This document shows, piece after piece, positions 48,381 to 59,882 of a stretch of 64,000 nt of DNA (the first letter of the stretch is position 1; each line of letters opens with the position of its first letter). Origin of the DNA: Ligustrum vulgare (taxonomy: Eukaryota; Streptophyta; Magnoliopsida; Lamiales; Oleaceae); the NCBI GenBank assembly GCA_963555705.1, contig OY743183.1, forward strand, positions 50,147,466 to 50,211,465. Reading direction: 5' to 3'. The position numbers and the translations under genes are program-made. The notes beneath the pieces were generated by a model. That model ran no database searches. It saw only the letters and a program-made list of their open reading frames with translations, and was not told the DNA's origin.

Positions 48381-48391
48381 TTTAAATAGCC
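48381..48391 (+). promoter_or_regulatory. TATA-like motif before LOG, C1 copy 2
   Basis: tttttaaatagcc lies about 77-83 bases before the ATG at 48465, matching the L1 arrangement. Confidence 0.35.
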
Positions 48392-48464
48392 AAACATTTT
48401 TCTTAGTTCATGCATCCTAAAATATCATTTTCTCATAAGTTTTTCCTTCCTTATTCTCTCAAAG

Positions 48465-49118
48465 ATGGAAGGACCAAAACTTCGACAGATCAAAACTATC
48501 TGTGTATTTTGTGGATCAAAAGTAGGGAAAAGTTTTGGGTATCTAGAAGCAGCAGTGGATCTTGGAAAGAAATTGGGAGAGAAAGGTATCACTCTCGTGT
48601 ATGGAGGAGGTAGCAGTGGATTGATGGGTTTTGTTTCACAATCCGCTCAAGCAGAGAAAGCAAGAGTGATAGGTGTTATACCCGTTCCTTTAGTTGATAT
48701 CGCAGGCAAAACACGAGGGCATGAAGTACAAACCTTATCTATCCATGAACGCATAACTTGCATGTTATATGGTTCTGATGCCTTCATAGCCCTTCCTGGA
48801 GGTTTTGGTACTTTGGAGGAAATCTTTAATATTACCTCATGGGCTCAATTAAATCTCCATACCAAGCATATTGGGCTTTTAAATGTTAACAATTTCTTTG
48901 ATGGTTTGCTGACATTTCTTGATTATGCTGTGGAACATGGATTCATCTCTCCATTTTCTAGGAGAATCCTCATTTCTGCTCCTACTATCGAGGAACTGCT
49001 GGATAAATTGCAATCATACATCCCCATCCAAGATCCAGCAGGAGTTAAGATAGATTGGTCGCAAGGAAGGGGAATCAAGCGAAAATGGAATCCGGTTAAT
49101 GTAAATTTATCTTTGTAA
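48465..49118 (+). CDS. LOG: LOG-type cytokinin riboside 5'-monophosphate phosphoribohydrolase, C1 copy 2
   Basis: An intact, intronless frame of 217 residues that differs from the L1 protein at 15 positions (93% identity by direct count). YGGGSSGLMG, the catalytic Arg in HERITCM and PGGFGTLEE are all kept. The Ile after that Arg is shared with L1, so it predates the split. Other changes include Cys56 to Phe and Pro133 to His (GLLNV neighbourhood). The expected reaction is release of cytokinin base and ribose 5-phosphate. It lies about 3 kb upstream of ALG11 on the same strand, so host transcription could also be affected. Confidence 0.9.
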   Translation: MEGPKLRQIKTICVFCGSKVGKSFGYLEAAVDLGKKLGEKGITLVYGGGSSGLMGFVSQSAQAEKARVIGVIPVPLVDIAGKTRGHEVQTLSIHERITCMLYGSDAFIALPGGFGTLEEIFNITSWAQLNLHTKHIGLLNVNNFFDGLLTFLDYAVEHGFISPFSRRILISAPTIEELLDKLQSYIPIQDPAGVKIDWSQGRGIKRKWNPVNVNLSL

Positions 49119-49129
49119 ACCCTAGAATA

Positions 49130-49330
49130 AGTGGTGGTAGAGTACGGAGTATTCTCACTCTTGAGACACACCATAAATTTCTAGGATTTTATCAATGTTT
49201 AATCTTGTGTACTTCAAAGATTTAAGTTGGTAGAGTACGGAGTATTATTACTCTTGAAACACACATTTTTCTTTATTTCCTCAAAAGATTAGAGGTAGTA
49301 GGATACGGCTACTCCCGAAACACATCTCTA
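49130..49330 (+). repeat. Three hairpin-like repeats downstream of LOG, C1 copy 2
   Basis: Units at about 49130-49173, 49226-49266 and 49288-49330 match the three units after the L1 LOG in order, spacing and sequence. The third unit keeps its own variant (ggatacggctactcc-cgaaacacatctct) in both elements. The tandem-duplication breakpoint falls in the first unit. Confidence 0.7.
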
Positions 49331-49379
49331 ATTTTGAGGATCATAAATGTTTCCCCGTTTTGTATTTTGCATGTATGAC

Positions 49380-50357
49380 TCGTTTATGCTTCTTCAGGAG
49401 CAATAATGATAATATCATTTCAGTATGTTTAGATGATAATTTTTACTTCTTCTGGAGTAAATATGTACTTCTTCTGGAATACATAAGTGCTCGTGTAAGA
49501 ATTTTTCCAAACACTTATCATCTAATATTCATCTCATAATACTGATGAGATTATTTTCACATTAGCCATATCCGTGCTATCATGTGATATTATCTTAGTA
49601 TACATCAACATTTTTCTTGGATAATTTATCTTTTCAATACAAATAATGGTAACTTCTGGTACCTTTTGATAAAATATTTTTTTATCAACATTCACCAACT
49701 TTTTGGTAATGATAACTTCTGGTACCATTAAATGAAATATCTAATAACAATAATATTGTATATATATTAACAATAATAATACTGGGGTTATACCACCAAG
49801 TATATATGTTGACAACAACCTCTAATATGTTATGTACAATATTAATACTGGGGTTATACCACCACGTATATATGTTGACAACAATCTTCTAATATGTTAG
49901 AATTAACCAACAACTGAGGTGTTTATATGTATTCAATTGATAGACCGACCATATAGGCGGTGTCAACATAATGAAATAATTAGACCGACCATATAGGCGG
50001 TGTCAACGTAATGAAATAATTAAACCGACCATATAGGCGGTGTCAACGTAATGAAATAATTACCTTTCATGAGTGAATGAGTCATATCTTTCAGTCAAGG
50101 TATTCATAATAGTCCAATCCGTTAGGTGCGTGAATTTGCTTTGAAAGTTTCGGGTTACACAATTTCTCCAATTTTTCTATGGACTTGGAATTAATTTTCT
50201 AATCTATGATGCATAAATGATTTTCTAATACCAAAAACACTAGATTTGAAATATGAAATGTTGATTAATAATAATTTGATTTCTGATACAGATGTTCATC
50301 ATTTAGATGTAACTGTATAGCATACTTCCGTTATATTACTCAATAGGTTAGAGACTT
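49380..50357. repeat. C1 5' leader region with short tandem repeats
   Basis: Non-coding. Two copies of actggggttataccaccaagtatatatgttgacaacaa lie at 49790-49895. Three copies of a 43-base unit containing accgaccatataggcggtgtcaac lie at about 49942-50061. Several acttcttctgg words occur at 49440-49480. No gene is recognised. Confidence 0.75.
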
Positions 50358-50369
50358 GTGCTGATAACG
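50358..50369 (-). promoter_or_regulatory. C1 primer binding site
   Basis: The plus strand reads gtgctgataacg and the minus strand CGTTATCAGCAC, directly beside the 5' LTR. This text occurs as the primer site of some plant copia lineages and is distinct from the standard initiator-Met site used by L1 and G2. Confidence 0.65.
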
Positions 50370-50605
50370 TGTTGTAAAACTATCAAAATCTAACATCGAT
50401 ATAAGAGAGAAAGAGATGGAGAGAATAGAGAGGAGAATTCTCATTCCATTAGGTGTAGGAAATACAATAATGAATGCTTCTATTTATAGGAAGATAAAGT
50501 CATTTACAATAATTATTTACAATATAAATTAGGTAGTAGTTAGTTAAGAAATTAGGTAGAAATTAGGCGATGGAATTTGGTGATGATTTATATTTATTTA
50601 TAACA
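50370..50605 (-). repeat. C1 copy 2 right (5') LTR
   Basis: 236 bases with the same ends as the left LTR. On the minus strand it has a good TATA box, CCTATAAATA at 50481-50490, suited to minus-strand transcription of C1. Confidence 0.92.
50481..50490 (-). promoter_or_regulatory. C1 5' LTR TATA box
   Basis: CCTATAAATA on the minus strand, conserved in all C1 LTR copies. It would start the element's own transcript, antisense to the cassette. Confidence 0.5.
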
Positions 50606-50610
50606 AAATC

Positions 50611-50776
50611 TACTCAAATTTCAACTTCTCGTCTTCTCCCACACTGTGCAACGTCCGGCCCTGCTCTCTCTCATCCGCCCCTGCTCTTCCTAACCGGCAC
50701 CCTCCCCGTCCGGTTCCGCGGTCCGCCCCTGTTTGCTGTATATCGGCTCAGCTGAAAGTATTTATACGATTTGTAG
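50611..50776 (+). other. ALG11: Probable ALG11 5' untranslated exon
   Basis: CT- and GC-rich text (ctctctctcatccgcccctg, cctccccgtccggttccgcgg), unlike the surrounding DNA, is followed by a good donor tgtag|gtatat at 50777. A matching acceptor ttgacag|gtgtgg lies at 52027, 54 bases before the start codon. A leader intron of about 1.25 kb (50777-52027) is inferred. The transcription start cannot be fixed from sequence. Confidence 0.45.
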
Positions 50777-51810
50777 GTATATATTTTCTTCCAATTGTTT
50801 TAGTTTACGGGTTTCGCAGAGGGATTCCGGAAAATTGTGATTGTTGCGATCTTTTCCTTGTTTCCTTGTTTTATTGTTTCCAAAATTGGATCTTGAAGAT
50901 ATGGAATTTTTGGGAGGCAGATTACAGATAGCAACGAAGGCCGTTCTATTGTAGCTTGAATATCTGTATAGATGTTGTTAATGAATGTATTAAAATCCGT
51001 TTTATTGATACAGAGCGACGATGAACTAACTTTTTTTTAAAAAAATGGAGTCTGCTAAGGAATGTTTATAGAAATTACGATTAAATGTTATCTTGATGAG
51101 TATAATTCTGGATCGAAATATGGGCGAGAATGAAATGAACCACCTGGCTGTCTCTGCTGCCAGACTAATAACAGGATTGGGAAATTGTCCTTTTGGTTGC
51201 AGTTTAATTTTCCTGTTTTATTTTATAAATCGCCAAGTCTACCATGAAATGCATTATAAACGTTTTAAACTGAAACGTGATCTTTTTCCTAGATATTTGT
51301 TCTATTTAAGTGTTGATGTATTTAGACTGGGGAAGGTAATATTGAATTCTAGAAGAAAAATTGTTTTGTCCAATTGTGTCTTCCTAGTTGATTGTCTTTA
51401 TATACTGTGAATGATTGAGACTTCTTTATTTATTGATTTGCTTACATTGTTACTGAATGGATTTCAGAATATAGGACATATAAGTTTATATAGTCAAAGG
51501 GTTAATGAATAGTGATGTTTTCTCTTATTTTTTTGCCTTTCTCAAAGTTAAATTTTATTCTCCAAATGTCAACAAAAGGGTATGGAGTCTACACTTACCC
51601 GACACTTAAAAACACTTGGGAGGACATTGCTCAATTGCTTCAACAATAGATTAGGAATTTTATTAACTACTGTAATCTTTTACAATGTAAATTGTAGTGG
51701 TAGTGCATCCTGATTATTTATATTTTTTCAGGAAAATAAGCATCTTTGTATCCGTGTTTATGTAAATGTCGTGTGCTATGGTGAATAACTCATTCTCATT
51801 TTTAATATAT

Positions 51811-51840
51811 ACTAATAATAAGTCGTGCTTTGTACGTCTT
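51811..51840 (-). mobile_element. Degenerate Helitron-like end in the ALG11 leader intron
   Basis: On the minus strand gacgtacaaagcacgac can form an imperfect stem, followed by cttattattag and T. This resembles the Helitron-like ends at 26375 and 59881, but the CTRR motif is not exact. Confidence 0.25.
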
Positions 51841-52080
51841 ATATATATATATATGTTAAATTTACGTTATTTAAGTACTAATATAGTTTTTTAAAGTAGT
51901 TGACGTAATTGATATTGTTAAAGGAAAATTGTAAAGTAGCTTTGCATGAAGCTTTGCTGGTTTTATGTATTCTATATATCGAAGTTATTTCATCGTGTTG
52001 ATTTTAGGGTTTTATGATGATTGACAGGTGTGGATGTACTAAATTTGATTTTTGAAGATTTAATTGAAGTATATTATCGA

Positions 52081-55000
52081 ATGGAAAAATGGCTACTCTT
52101 CTCGACTTTGTCACTCGGAAGCTTGTTATTGGCATTTGTTATCCGACTTTTCTCAGCTGTAATTAGTTGCCGGAGAAATAGGAACAAAGCCGTGGGATTC
52201 TTCCATCCTTACACAAACGATGGCGGTGGAGGTGAGCGAGTTCTCTGGTGCACAGTCAAAGCAATCCAAGAAGAGTCACCCGATCTTGATTGCATCATCT
52301 ATACCGGTGATCATGATGCATCCCCTAAATCCCTCTCTGCCAGAGCCCTTGATCGTTTTGGGGTTAAATTACTCCACTCTCCGAAGGTACATTCCATTTC
52401 TTACCCATACACATGCGTAGGTAAGTATCGGAATCCTATACTAATCTGTGTAAATTTTTCGCTTTCATGTCCTATGAACAATGCTACATTTAGACACATG
52501 CATGTTTACATGTGCCATTAGAATTGCGATTTTTGTTTATTTTTAAGTAGACAGAGTGAATGCATAACTGCACCCTTTGGATTTTGCAGTGACGTAATCC
52601 CGTGTAGTTGTATGAATCATGTATCTAGGAATTGTTGAAATAAATTAAAGTAATGGAGAACACGGTGCATCAATTTAGAATATTAAATAGAGGAGCAGGC
52701 TCGTTGTAGATTATATTTGAGATGTGTTAGATTTTTTTTTATATTAATATGGTCGAATGTGGTGAAGAAAGAAAGTCAAAATTAAAAAGACAAATTTTTC
52801 ATTACAAAATGGAATTTAATTGTAGATAGAAAATCAATGTGATGTAAGCGCATTCCGAGTCACTCCGTGGTTTAGCTAAAAAAGTTGATTAAAAATCTCA
52901 ATTAAAGTAAACGATTAATTTTAGTCACACATTCCACGAGACTTCCAACTTTTATTTAACAAGGTCAATAGCTTTTATCAAAATTTACTAAAATTTCGAT
53001 TTTAAGTATAACCAAATAGGGCTTAGTGTAGACATTAATGGTGTGCTTCTATTCTTGTCTTTTTGTTTCCATTCAAATGAATAGAACCAAGATTTGTGGC
53101 TTTGGAGGCAATTAGGAAATTCTTAGTGGATATGAGTAAACGGGTGGGAAAAGTCAATAGCAGAGGCATGATGATTACAATGGGGAATGGCAGCGGTGGT
53201 TTGGCCAGTTGTGTCTCTAGTGGTTGTAGATGTGTCAAACTTAGGCGTTGATGGATGGTTGATGTACGTCTAGATTGAAAATGAGGAGTAAGAGAGAGTA
53301 GGGGAACTTTGGTGTCGGTGGATGGTTGCCATACGTCTAGGTTGAAAATGAGAAGAGAAGGGGGAGCGGACTTGTCAGATTGGGGGTAGAGTGTGGATGT
53401 GATTACTAGTATGGTTTTGTGGTTGGAGGTTATGAGCACAAACATATTGCGGGAGTGCCGGGTTCCTACGCTATCAAACTCCAACACCATGACACTTGTT
53501 GAGCACATTCAGACATGTCAAACACGTCTGTGTTCATGCTTCATTGGTTGGAAGATATATTTGGAAAAACGATAAAATGCAAGGGGAAAATGTCTTAAAA
53601 CTTGCTAAAAATGTGAAAAGTTCCATGTGTAGCACTTTTTGTGCGTAAAAATGGCACAAAAGCTTTAAGCAATTTGGGTGAACATTGTATAATTGCTTGG
53701 ATGGGAAGAAAATGCTTGAGAAGCAAAAGCCTAGCAAAACAGGCCCACTGTAAGAAATATCAACATTCAGGTATAGTTTGCTATTTTTGTGTTACATATC
53801 AAATTGACATGCAAATTGGAGGTTTGGGGGCAAGAAATGAATGAGACTCATGAGAGATTGAAGAATGTAGCAGTTTTTGCCTAGTTATTTTCTTTTCTTT
53901 CTTTTCTCAATATTCTGAGTTGCTTAGTTTAGTTACCGGTTTCTTAAGATTGATTAATATGCTCCTTTTATCAGGTGGTGCATCTTTATAAGAGGAAATG
54001 GGTTGAAGAAAACATGTATCCTCGATTCACTATGATTGGTCAGAGCTTTGGTTCAGTGTACCTTTCATGGGAAGCTTTGTGCAAGTTTACTCCTTTTTAT
54101 TATTTAGATACCAGTGGATATGCATTTACTTATCCCATTGCTCGGTTGTTTGGATGTAAAGTTATTAGCTACACACATTACCCGACGATCAGTTTAGACA
54201 TGCTATCTCGTGTTCATGCGCAAAATTCTATGTACAACAATGATGCTTTCATTGCTAAGAGGTATTTTTCAACTTCTAATATAAAGCTTGTATATTCAGA
54301 TTGTCGTGAGGAATGGCTCAAATTTGAAATATAGTAATGTTTTTCTTTTCTTTCTGATATTTTACCCAAAGATGGTTGATATTTACTACATTAATTGTCG
54401 AGGAAACTTGGTATTTGCATCAGTGTTCTAAAATGCGTAATGCGTTGCGATGCGTCGAGGTCGAGAATCAAGAATCACAAGTTTAGGCGTGTCAATGCGA
54501 AGAATAAGCGTCATAATGCGTTTCGTATTTTTAATATTATTTTAATTATTTTAAGACATTAAATATATTTTTATATAAAAAAATAGATTTTTTACCCTTA
54601 AAAAAAAAAACTGATTAGGCGGAGCCTAGGCGGGATTAGGCGCGCCTAGGCGCGTTTAAAAAAACCGTTGACCGCATTTTTACACGCATACCACTTTTTC
54701 GACGCATTTTGGTCACGCATCGCGCCTAGGCGGCGCATTTTCGCGCATTTTAGAACATTGATTTGCATGCATATGGCTTCTCGATATGGTGCGAATAATC
54801 TAATTTGAGATATGGAGAGAAAAATCGCATTTCGGGACTGAATAAACACGCTCCATCAACTTTTATTTTAAATCTTCCTAACTGTATGGGCTAGAAAAAA
54901 TCTTTCATCCTAATATTTTGGAGCTCTTTTCCCGTCCATTTGCATCTTCTGAGTTCTCTTTGAAACAATTGAATATTGAGATCTTGTTTTTCAAATACCT

Positions 55001-57326
55001 CTTTTGATTTTGTAACAGTATTTCACAGAATATACAAATGGTGTACCCATGGAAGCCAGTTCAAAATCTTGATGAACCTATTAGTTTTCATCTGCTTGAT
55101 GTCTACTAAATTCGTGAAACTAAACAATTATTTTTCTTTCAGTGCACTGCTGTCATGGTGCAAAGTCATCTATTACATGATTTTCAGCTGGATGTATGGA
55201 ATAGCAGGGTCATGTGCACACCTAGCAATGGTGAATTCCTCATGGACAAAATCCCATATCGAGAAGCTTTGGGGAATTCCAGCTCGTATTAAGCGAGTTT
55301 ATCCACCATGCGATACTTCCAGGCTTCAGGTTTGTATTTTGGAAACAAAAGGCTCCGGAATAAGTACTTGAAGTATCATGGTAAGTTGTGTGCGCCATAA
55401 GTTTCAAGTGTGAACCTGCTAATAAAATTTATCAACTCTTACCAAGTTATGAACAGCTAGTCTTAGATGGCTCCTGCTGATTTAAACTACTTATCCCAAC
55501 TGGACTTTGATCACCTCGAGTTGAAAAGGATTACGGAAATTAAGGAAGTAAAAAGAAATACCATGTGGGAATTAAGAGAGAAATTTTGGATGCTATACTG
55601 TGCAAGTCTGTGTCTTGAAAAGATTTCTGTAATAGTGTAAATACTAATTTGTGCTGTGCAAGCAGGTGCTACCATTAAAAAGGCCAACGCAACCACCAAA
55701 GATTATTTCTGTGGCTCAATTCCGTCCAGAGAAGGTGGGCATTTTATGAGATCAAGATTCAAGATATCCTTAATAGAGAAGTTGTTTATTTTTCTATCAA
55801 CCTTTCAAGTTTTGGTAGACGTGTGCTTGATCTTGATTCATATTTTGCAGGGACATCCCCTTCAAATTGAAGCATTTGCAGTTGCTGTAAAAAATTTAGA
55901 TGTAGATCTGCCAAGACCGAAGCTTCAATTTGTAGGTAGTTGCAGAAACGAAGCAGATGAGAAAAGATTGCAAGACCTCAAGGATCGAGCTAATGAGCTG
56001 AAGGTGGATGGTGACGTGGAGTTCCATAAAAATGTGTCGTACAGGTTTGGATTTTACTCCTTTAGCATTTTTGATAAAGAAATATTAAGAAAATGAAAAA
56101 ACTTCGTTCATAGTGTTGTACAAAGTTTATACAACATACCGAATGTGCAATTTATGTTTTGCTACCACCAACTGATTCTAGATATTTCGTGTTCACAACT
56201 TTTCTTCAAGCGAAAATACCAACTATCTACTTGCATTACATGTAGTAATGGTCTTATAGAATGAATTTGATGATTATAAGCAAATATACTAAACGGAAGA
56301 GTAACCTTCATAGCACCGAAAACTTGTGATTCTGATGTGCGGAATTATTTTTGTAGTTGACACTATCATGTATGTTGGTTAAGTTTGAGTTAATCACACG
56401 CCAAATTTACTCTTAAGGAGCATTACATTCGGAGATTTAAGTTCAACTTCATACTAATTTTACAAACATTTTCTTATTAGAATATGGACTTTTACTCACT
56501 TCGTTTCAAAAAGATAGTCATACGGTTATTTTCACACGGATTAAGAAATGGTAGTTAACATAGTTAGGGTATTAAATTTTATCATTGTTTTTCATTTATA
56601 CCCTTTATCCCTTATTTATAGTTTTAAGTGAACTCACTTTGTTTCCCACAAAAAATTTGAAAATGCAATAACTAAGCAGTTGGTGTGTATTGTACTAAGA
56701 TGCATTAAATAAGAGTATATTTGGAAATGAAAAATTTAATACACGCTCAATATAGAAACAAGACTATCTTTTTGGGACAGACAAAAATAGTATACAGGAC
56801 TATCTTTTTGAGACGGAGGGAGTATTGTTTTTATTTCTACTTTTTTGGGTTGCTGCAGCGAACTGGTGAAACTCTTGGGTGGTGCAACCGCAGGAATTCA
56901 CTCCATGGTAGACGAGCATTTTGGCATAAGCGTAGTGGAGTACATGGCTTCTGGTGCAATACCGATTGGTACGTTTCCAAATTTGCATATTAATGTTATC
57001 ATCTCATGTTATATTATATCGTATTTTCTGAATTGGCGATCAACTCACTGGTTTTTTTTTTTTTTTTTTGTAAGTTACCAGCCCATAATTCAGCTGGCCC
57101 CAAGATGGACATTGTATTACCAGAAGAAGGAAAGCAAACAGGATTTCTGGCTCAGAGTGTGCAAGAATATGCAGATGCTATCCTCAAAATCATCATGATG
57201 CCTGAGCCTGAGCGGCTTGAGATGGCTGCTGCTGCGAGGAGACGAGCTTTAAGGTTTTCGGAACAAAGATTTTCTGAAGATTTCAAGGCAGCTATCCGAC
57301 CAATCTTGTTTCATACCTCTAGATGA
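52081..57326 (+). CDS. ALG11: GDP-Man:Man3GlcNAc2-PP-dolichol alpha-1,2-mannosyltransferase ALG11
   Basis: Seven coding exons with GT/AG introns: 52081-52386, 53975-54261, 55143-55329, 55666-55734, 55851-56044, 56859-56968 and 57082-57326. They total 1398 bases, or 465 residues plus stop, close to the usual plant length of about 463. ALG11 adds the fourth and fifth mannoses to the dolichol-linked N-glycan precursor on the cytosolic ER face. An N-terminal membrane anchor (residues about 4-28) precedes [17 protein letters not shown]. Later come [16 protein letters not shown] text ([11 protein letters not shown]), [12 protein letters not shown] and the GT4 EX7E motif [23 protein letters not shown] and [10 protein letters not shown] close the protein. 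All exon phases join in frame. The start is the ATG that gives the family length. C1 ends 1.5 kb upstream, beside the leader exon, and a hAT MITE sits in the second intron. Confidence 0.95.
52387..53974 (+). other. ALG11: ALG11 intron 1
   Basis: 1588 bases between exons 1 and 2 (aag|gtacat ... ttatcag|gtggtg). The short frames inside have no family resemblance, and nothing else is recognised. Confidence 0.9.
54421..54760. mobile_element. hAT-type MITE in ALG11 intron 2
   Basis: 340 bases with 17-bp inverted ends cagtgttctaaaatgcg / cgcattttagaacattg. It is flanked by a perfect 8-bp duplication atttgcat (54413-54420 and 54761-54768), the hAT size. The interior repeats gcgcctaggcg-type words and has no transposase. 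Confidence 0.88.
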
Positions 57327-59870
57327 TCAAAATCTAGATTTGTCACACTTAAGCAAATGTCAAGTCAAACCCATTATTGGGTTTAATCTTTAAATGCGAA
57401 AAATTTCTATTCCCCGAATCAGGAATCCTGATTGTGTGGAGAACAGAAAAGTCCTCTCTTTGACGGAAGAAAGTAATAGCTCCTATTTGGCCCTCTATTT
57501 TAAGCAAAACACATTTTTTTCTCTCTTCTTCTCAACTATACATTTATCGATAAAATAATATTATACATAAACTCATAAAAGATTTATTACTTTTTAACCA
57601 TATACTCTCTTAAAAATTACTATTCAAAAACTATTACTTGAAATAAATTATTTAAAATTAACATCAAACAGCTGTTATAAAAAATTATTGAGTGATACAG
57701 AGATAATGTGACTCTTCTCTCAAGCTAGTTGGTTTTGTGTAGCGAAAATCGAAGTCTTTTTTATACATTTTGATGTTGGAGCTGATTCTATATTACTTGT
57801 AAACAAGTTAGATTGCCATCACTGAATGCTCATCTATACAGATTCAAAGGGTGAATCCTAAACCCCTATTTGAAAACATTTTTTCCCACTCTTTTTCAAT
57901 TGCATATTTGCATAATAAAATATTTTATACATAAATCAAAAACTTTTCTCTACCTTTTTACACACATTATCCAAAAAATCAGTATTCAAAACACTAATTT
58001 CTCTTTAAAATTGTTGTCAAACATGGGCTAAATGTGTTACTTTGATTTGTTTGTAAGTGTTTTCATGTTCAACATTATTGTCCTTGAGAGGATTCGCTTT
58101 GCTGAGGATGAAGACAATTTTTGCTTCACAAAATTCTCTAAATAGCATACTGTGAAAAGTTATTCTTTGCGATGAGATTTCTCATGGTGACTCGAACCGA
58201 GCTTCACTGGCCTTGCAATTTCATCTAATGATCACATTTTAATTACCTAACCAAGATTATTTACCTATTGCAGTGTTCGATTGGATTTTGAAGTATTCAA
58301 TTTACCTATCTCGAGTTCAAGTTGATCATATTCGAATAAGTCAACTTTACAAATCTGTGTGAATCCAAATAAATCTTAATTAAATACTTTAAAGTTCTAA
58401 GCATCCATGTAACAATTGTAAAAACAATAAAAGTTATCGCAACACTTTTATCCAAATAATCGAATTTTATTATGTGGTCTACGTTTATAATTTACATCTC
58501 GGTTCATTATAAATTCACAAAATCATTGAATTATTGGTAAAGTAACTCAAAGCATTAAAATTCATAATAATTAAATCATCGAATTACTGTTATGGTGACC
58601 TAATTATTAAATCATAGGTTACATAATTTTTTCAGGGGTCACAAAATATGACGATCTGATTTTTCTTTTCATTTAAAAAAAAAAAAATTCAAGCTTTTTA
58701 GGCTCCGGTTTGACCCCCTTTGACAAAAATCTCTTTATTTTTTATACTTATTTCCAACCATATTCACACACTGACTAAAGTATTCTTTCTACACATAGAA
58801 GCAAAAAAATCCCTACATTTATATCATACATTCTTAAAAAAAAAATCTTAATCTTAATATTAATATATATAATAACAAGATAGTTGGCCCAAATTTTCCC
58901 GTCAAAACTACTGACATCATTTTTTTTTTCGGTCAAAATATGGAATTTATTTGTTTGACTTAAGATCATTAAATATCAATTATATCGGCACCATTGCATT
59001 GGCACTCATTTCCCACTACACGAGAATCAGTACATTGGTACTAACAAATTGTTTAATCAATTCTATAATACATTGATTCATTAGTTGGATCATTTTTATA
59101 TGGATTTCAAGAACAAATTATGTAACATTCAAGAATGTAAAAAAAAAAAAAAAAAAAATTCCTTTTGTGAAATAAATTTTTTTTTTTTATCATTATTATA
59201 TTTTGACATTACTAAAAATATCTATAAAAATATTATTTGTAACGTTAAGCAACATTAACGCAAGAAATAAAAAATATTGTTATTTTCCATAAATAAATTT
59301 AATACACGTGCAATTCCTTTTCATGTATTGATTGATATTCTGCACAATCTAATTGGAAAGTTTTAATATCCTAAATTTTAAGGATTGATATAATAAAGTC
59401 CAATAAAGAAATTATGTCTATTCATTCTTTGGGAAAACATTTTTTTTCCTTTGATCATTCTTTGAATTATGTTTGGCATTCATTAATTCACATCTCATTT
59501 TTTAAAATTTGTTTTTAACTAGATTTTATTAATGAGGTATTCTATATATGATATAAAAAAAATCTCTACTTTTTAACTATATATTCTCCTATAATATACA
59601 TTTCTTTTTAATTGTATTGTATGCAATGACCATGAATCGTAATTGTTTAAAAATTAAGAACCACAATTATTATTTTTAAAGAAGTTTTTTAATTTACATT
59701 GAGTTTTGCTATTGAATACTTTTTTGTTTCTTCATATTCTTTCCCATAATATATGAATTTAATTATTTTTGTTATATATTTCTCACATTTTCATTAATTA
59801 TTGAATATATTTAGTTAGTTATTTATTAATTAATAATTATAATTTTTTTTGTTCCGTACAACGCACGAAT
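57327..59870. other. 3' flank of ALG11 and AT-rich intergenic DNA
   Basis: The presumed 3' UTR starts at 57327, and no strong polyadenylation signal was singled out. Beyond it lies AT-rich sequence with A and T homopolymers (for example 59140-59157) and no recognisable gene. Confidence 0.5.
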
Positions 59871-59881
59871 GCGAATACTAG
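59852..59881 (+). mobile_element. Helitron-like 3' end, degenerate
   Basis: The imperfect stem ccgtacaacgcacg is followed by aatgcgaata, then CTAG and T (59878-59882). Same layout as 26375-26400 but on the plus strand and with a weaker stem. Confidence 0.35.
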
Positions 59882-59882
59882 T

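Larger units (their letters stand above)
38157..49132. repeat. Tandem duplication, unit 2
   Basis: Second copy of 27078-38156. It lacks one of two 60-base tandem copies present at about 27781-27900 and differs in homopolymer lengths. It continues past 49132 into the intact 3' part of C1, so this side retains the ancestral arrangement. Confidence 0.92.
44913..50605 (-). mobile_element. C1 copy 2: complete copia-like non-autonomous element carrying NABP-like gene and LOG
   Basis: 5693 bases with LTRs at 44913-45138 and 50370-50605 and 5-bp duplications aaatc at 44908-44912 and 50606-50610. The minus-strand text CGTTATCAGCAC beside the right LTR matches primer sites of some plant copia lineages, and a purine tract lies beside the left LTR, so the element reads on the minus strand. 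No gag or pol is present. The cassette occupies about 47445-49345 in antisense. The LTRs differ at about 8 bases plus one indel of about 10, so the insertion is clearly older than L1. Confidence 0.9.

Noticed and set aside
51093..51410. 105-codon plus-strand frame upstream of ALG11
   Set aside because: It lies in the inferred leader intron, has no recognisable domain, and shows AT-rich composition like the rest of the intron.
53035..53508. 157-codon minus-strand frame in ALG11 intron 1
   Set aside because: No domain or conserved motif. Composition reflects tggttg and gtcta repeats in the intron.
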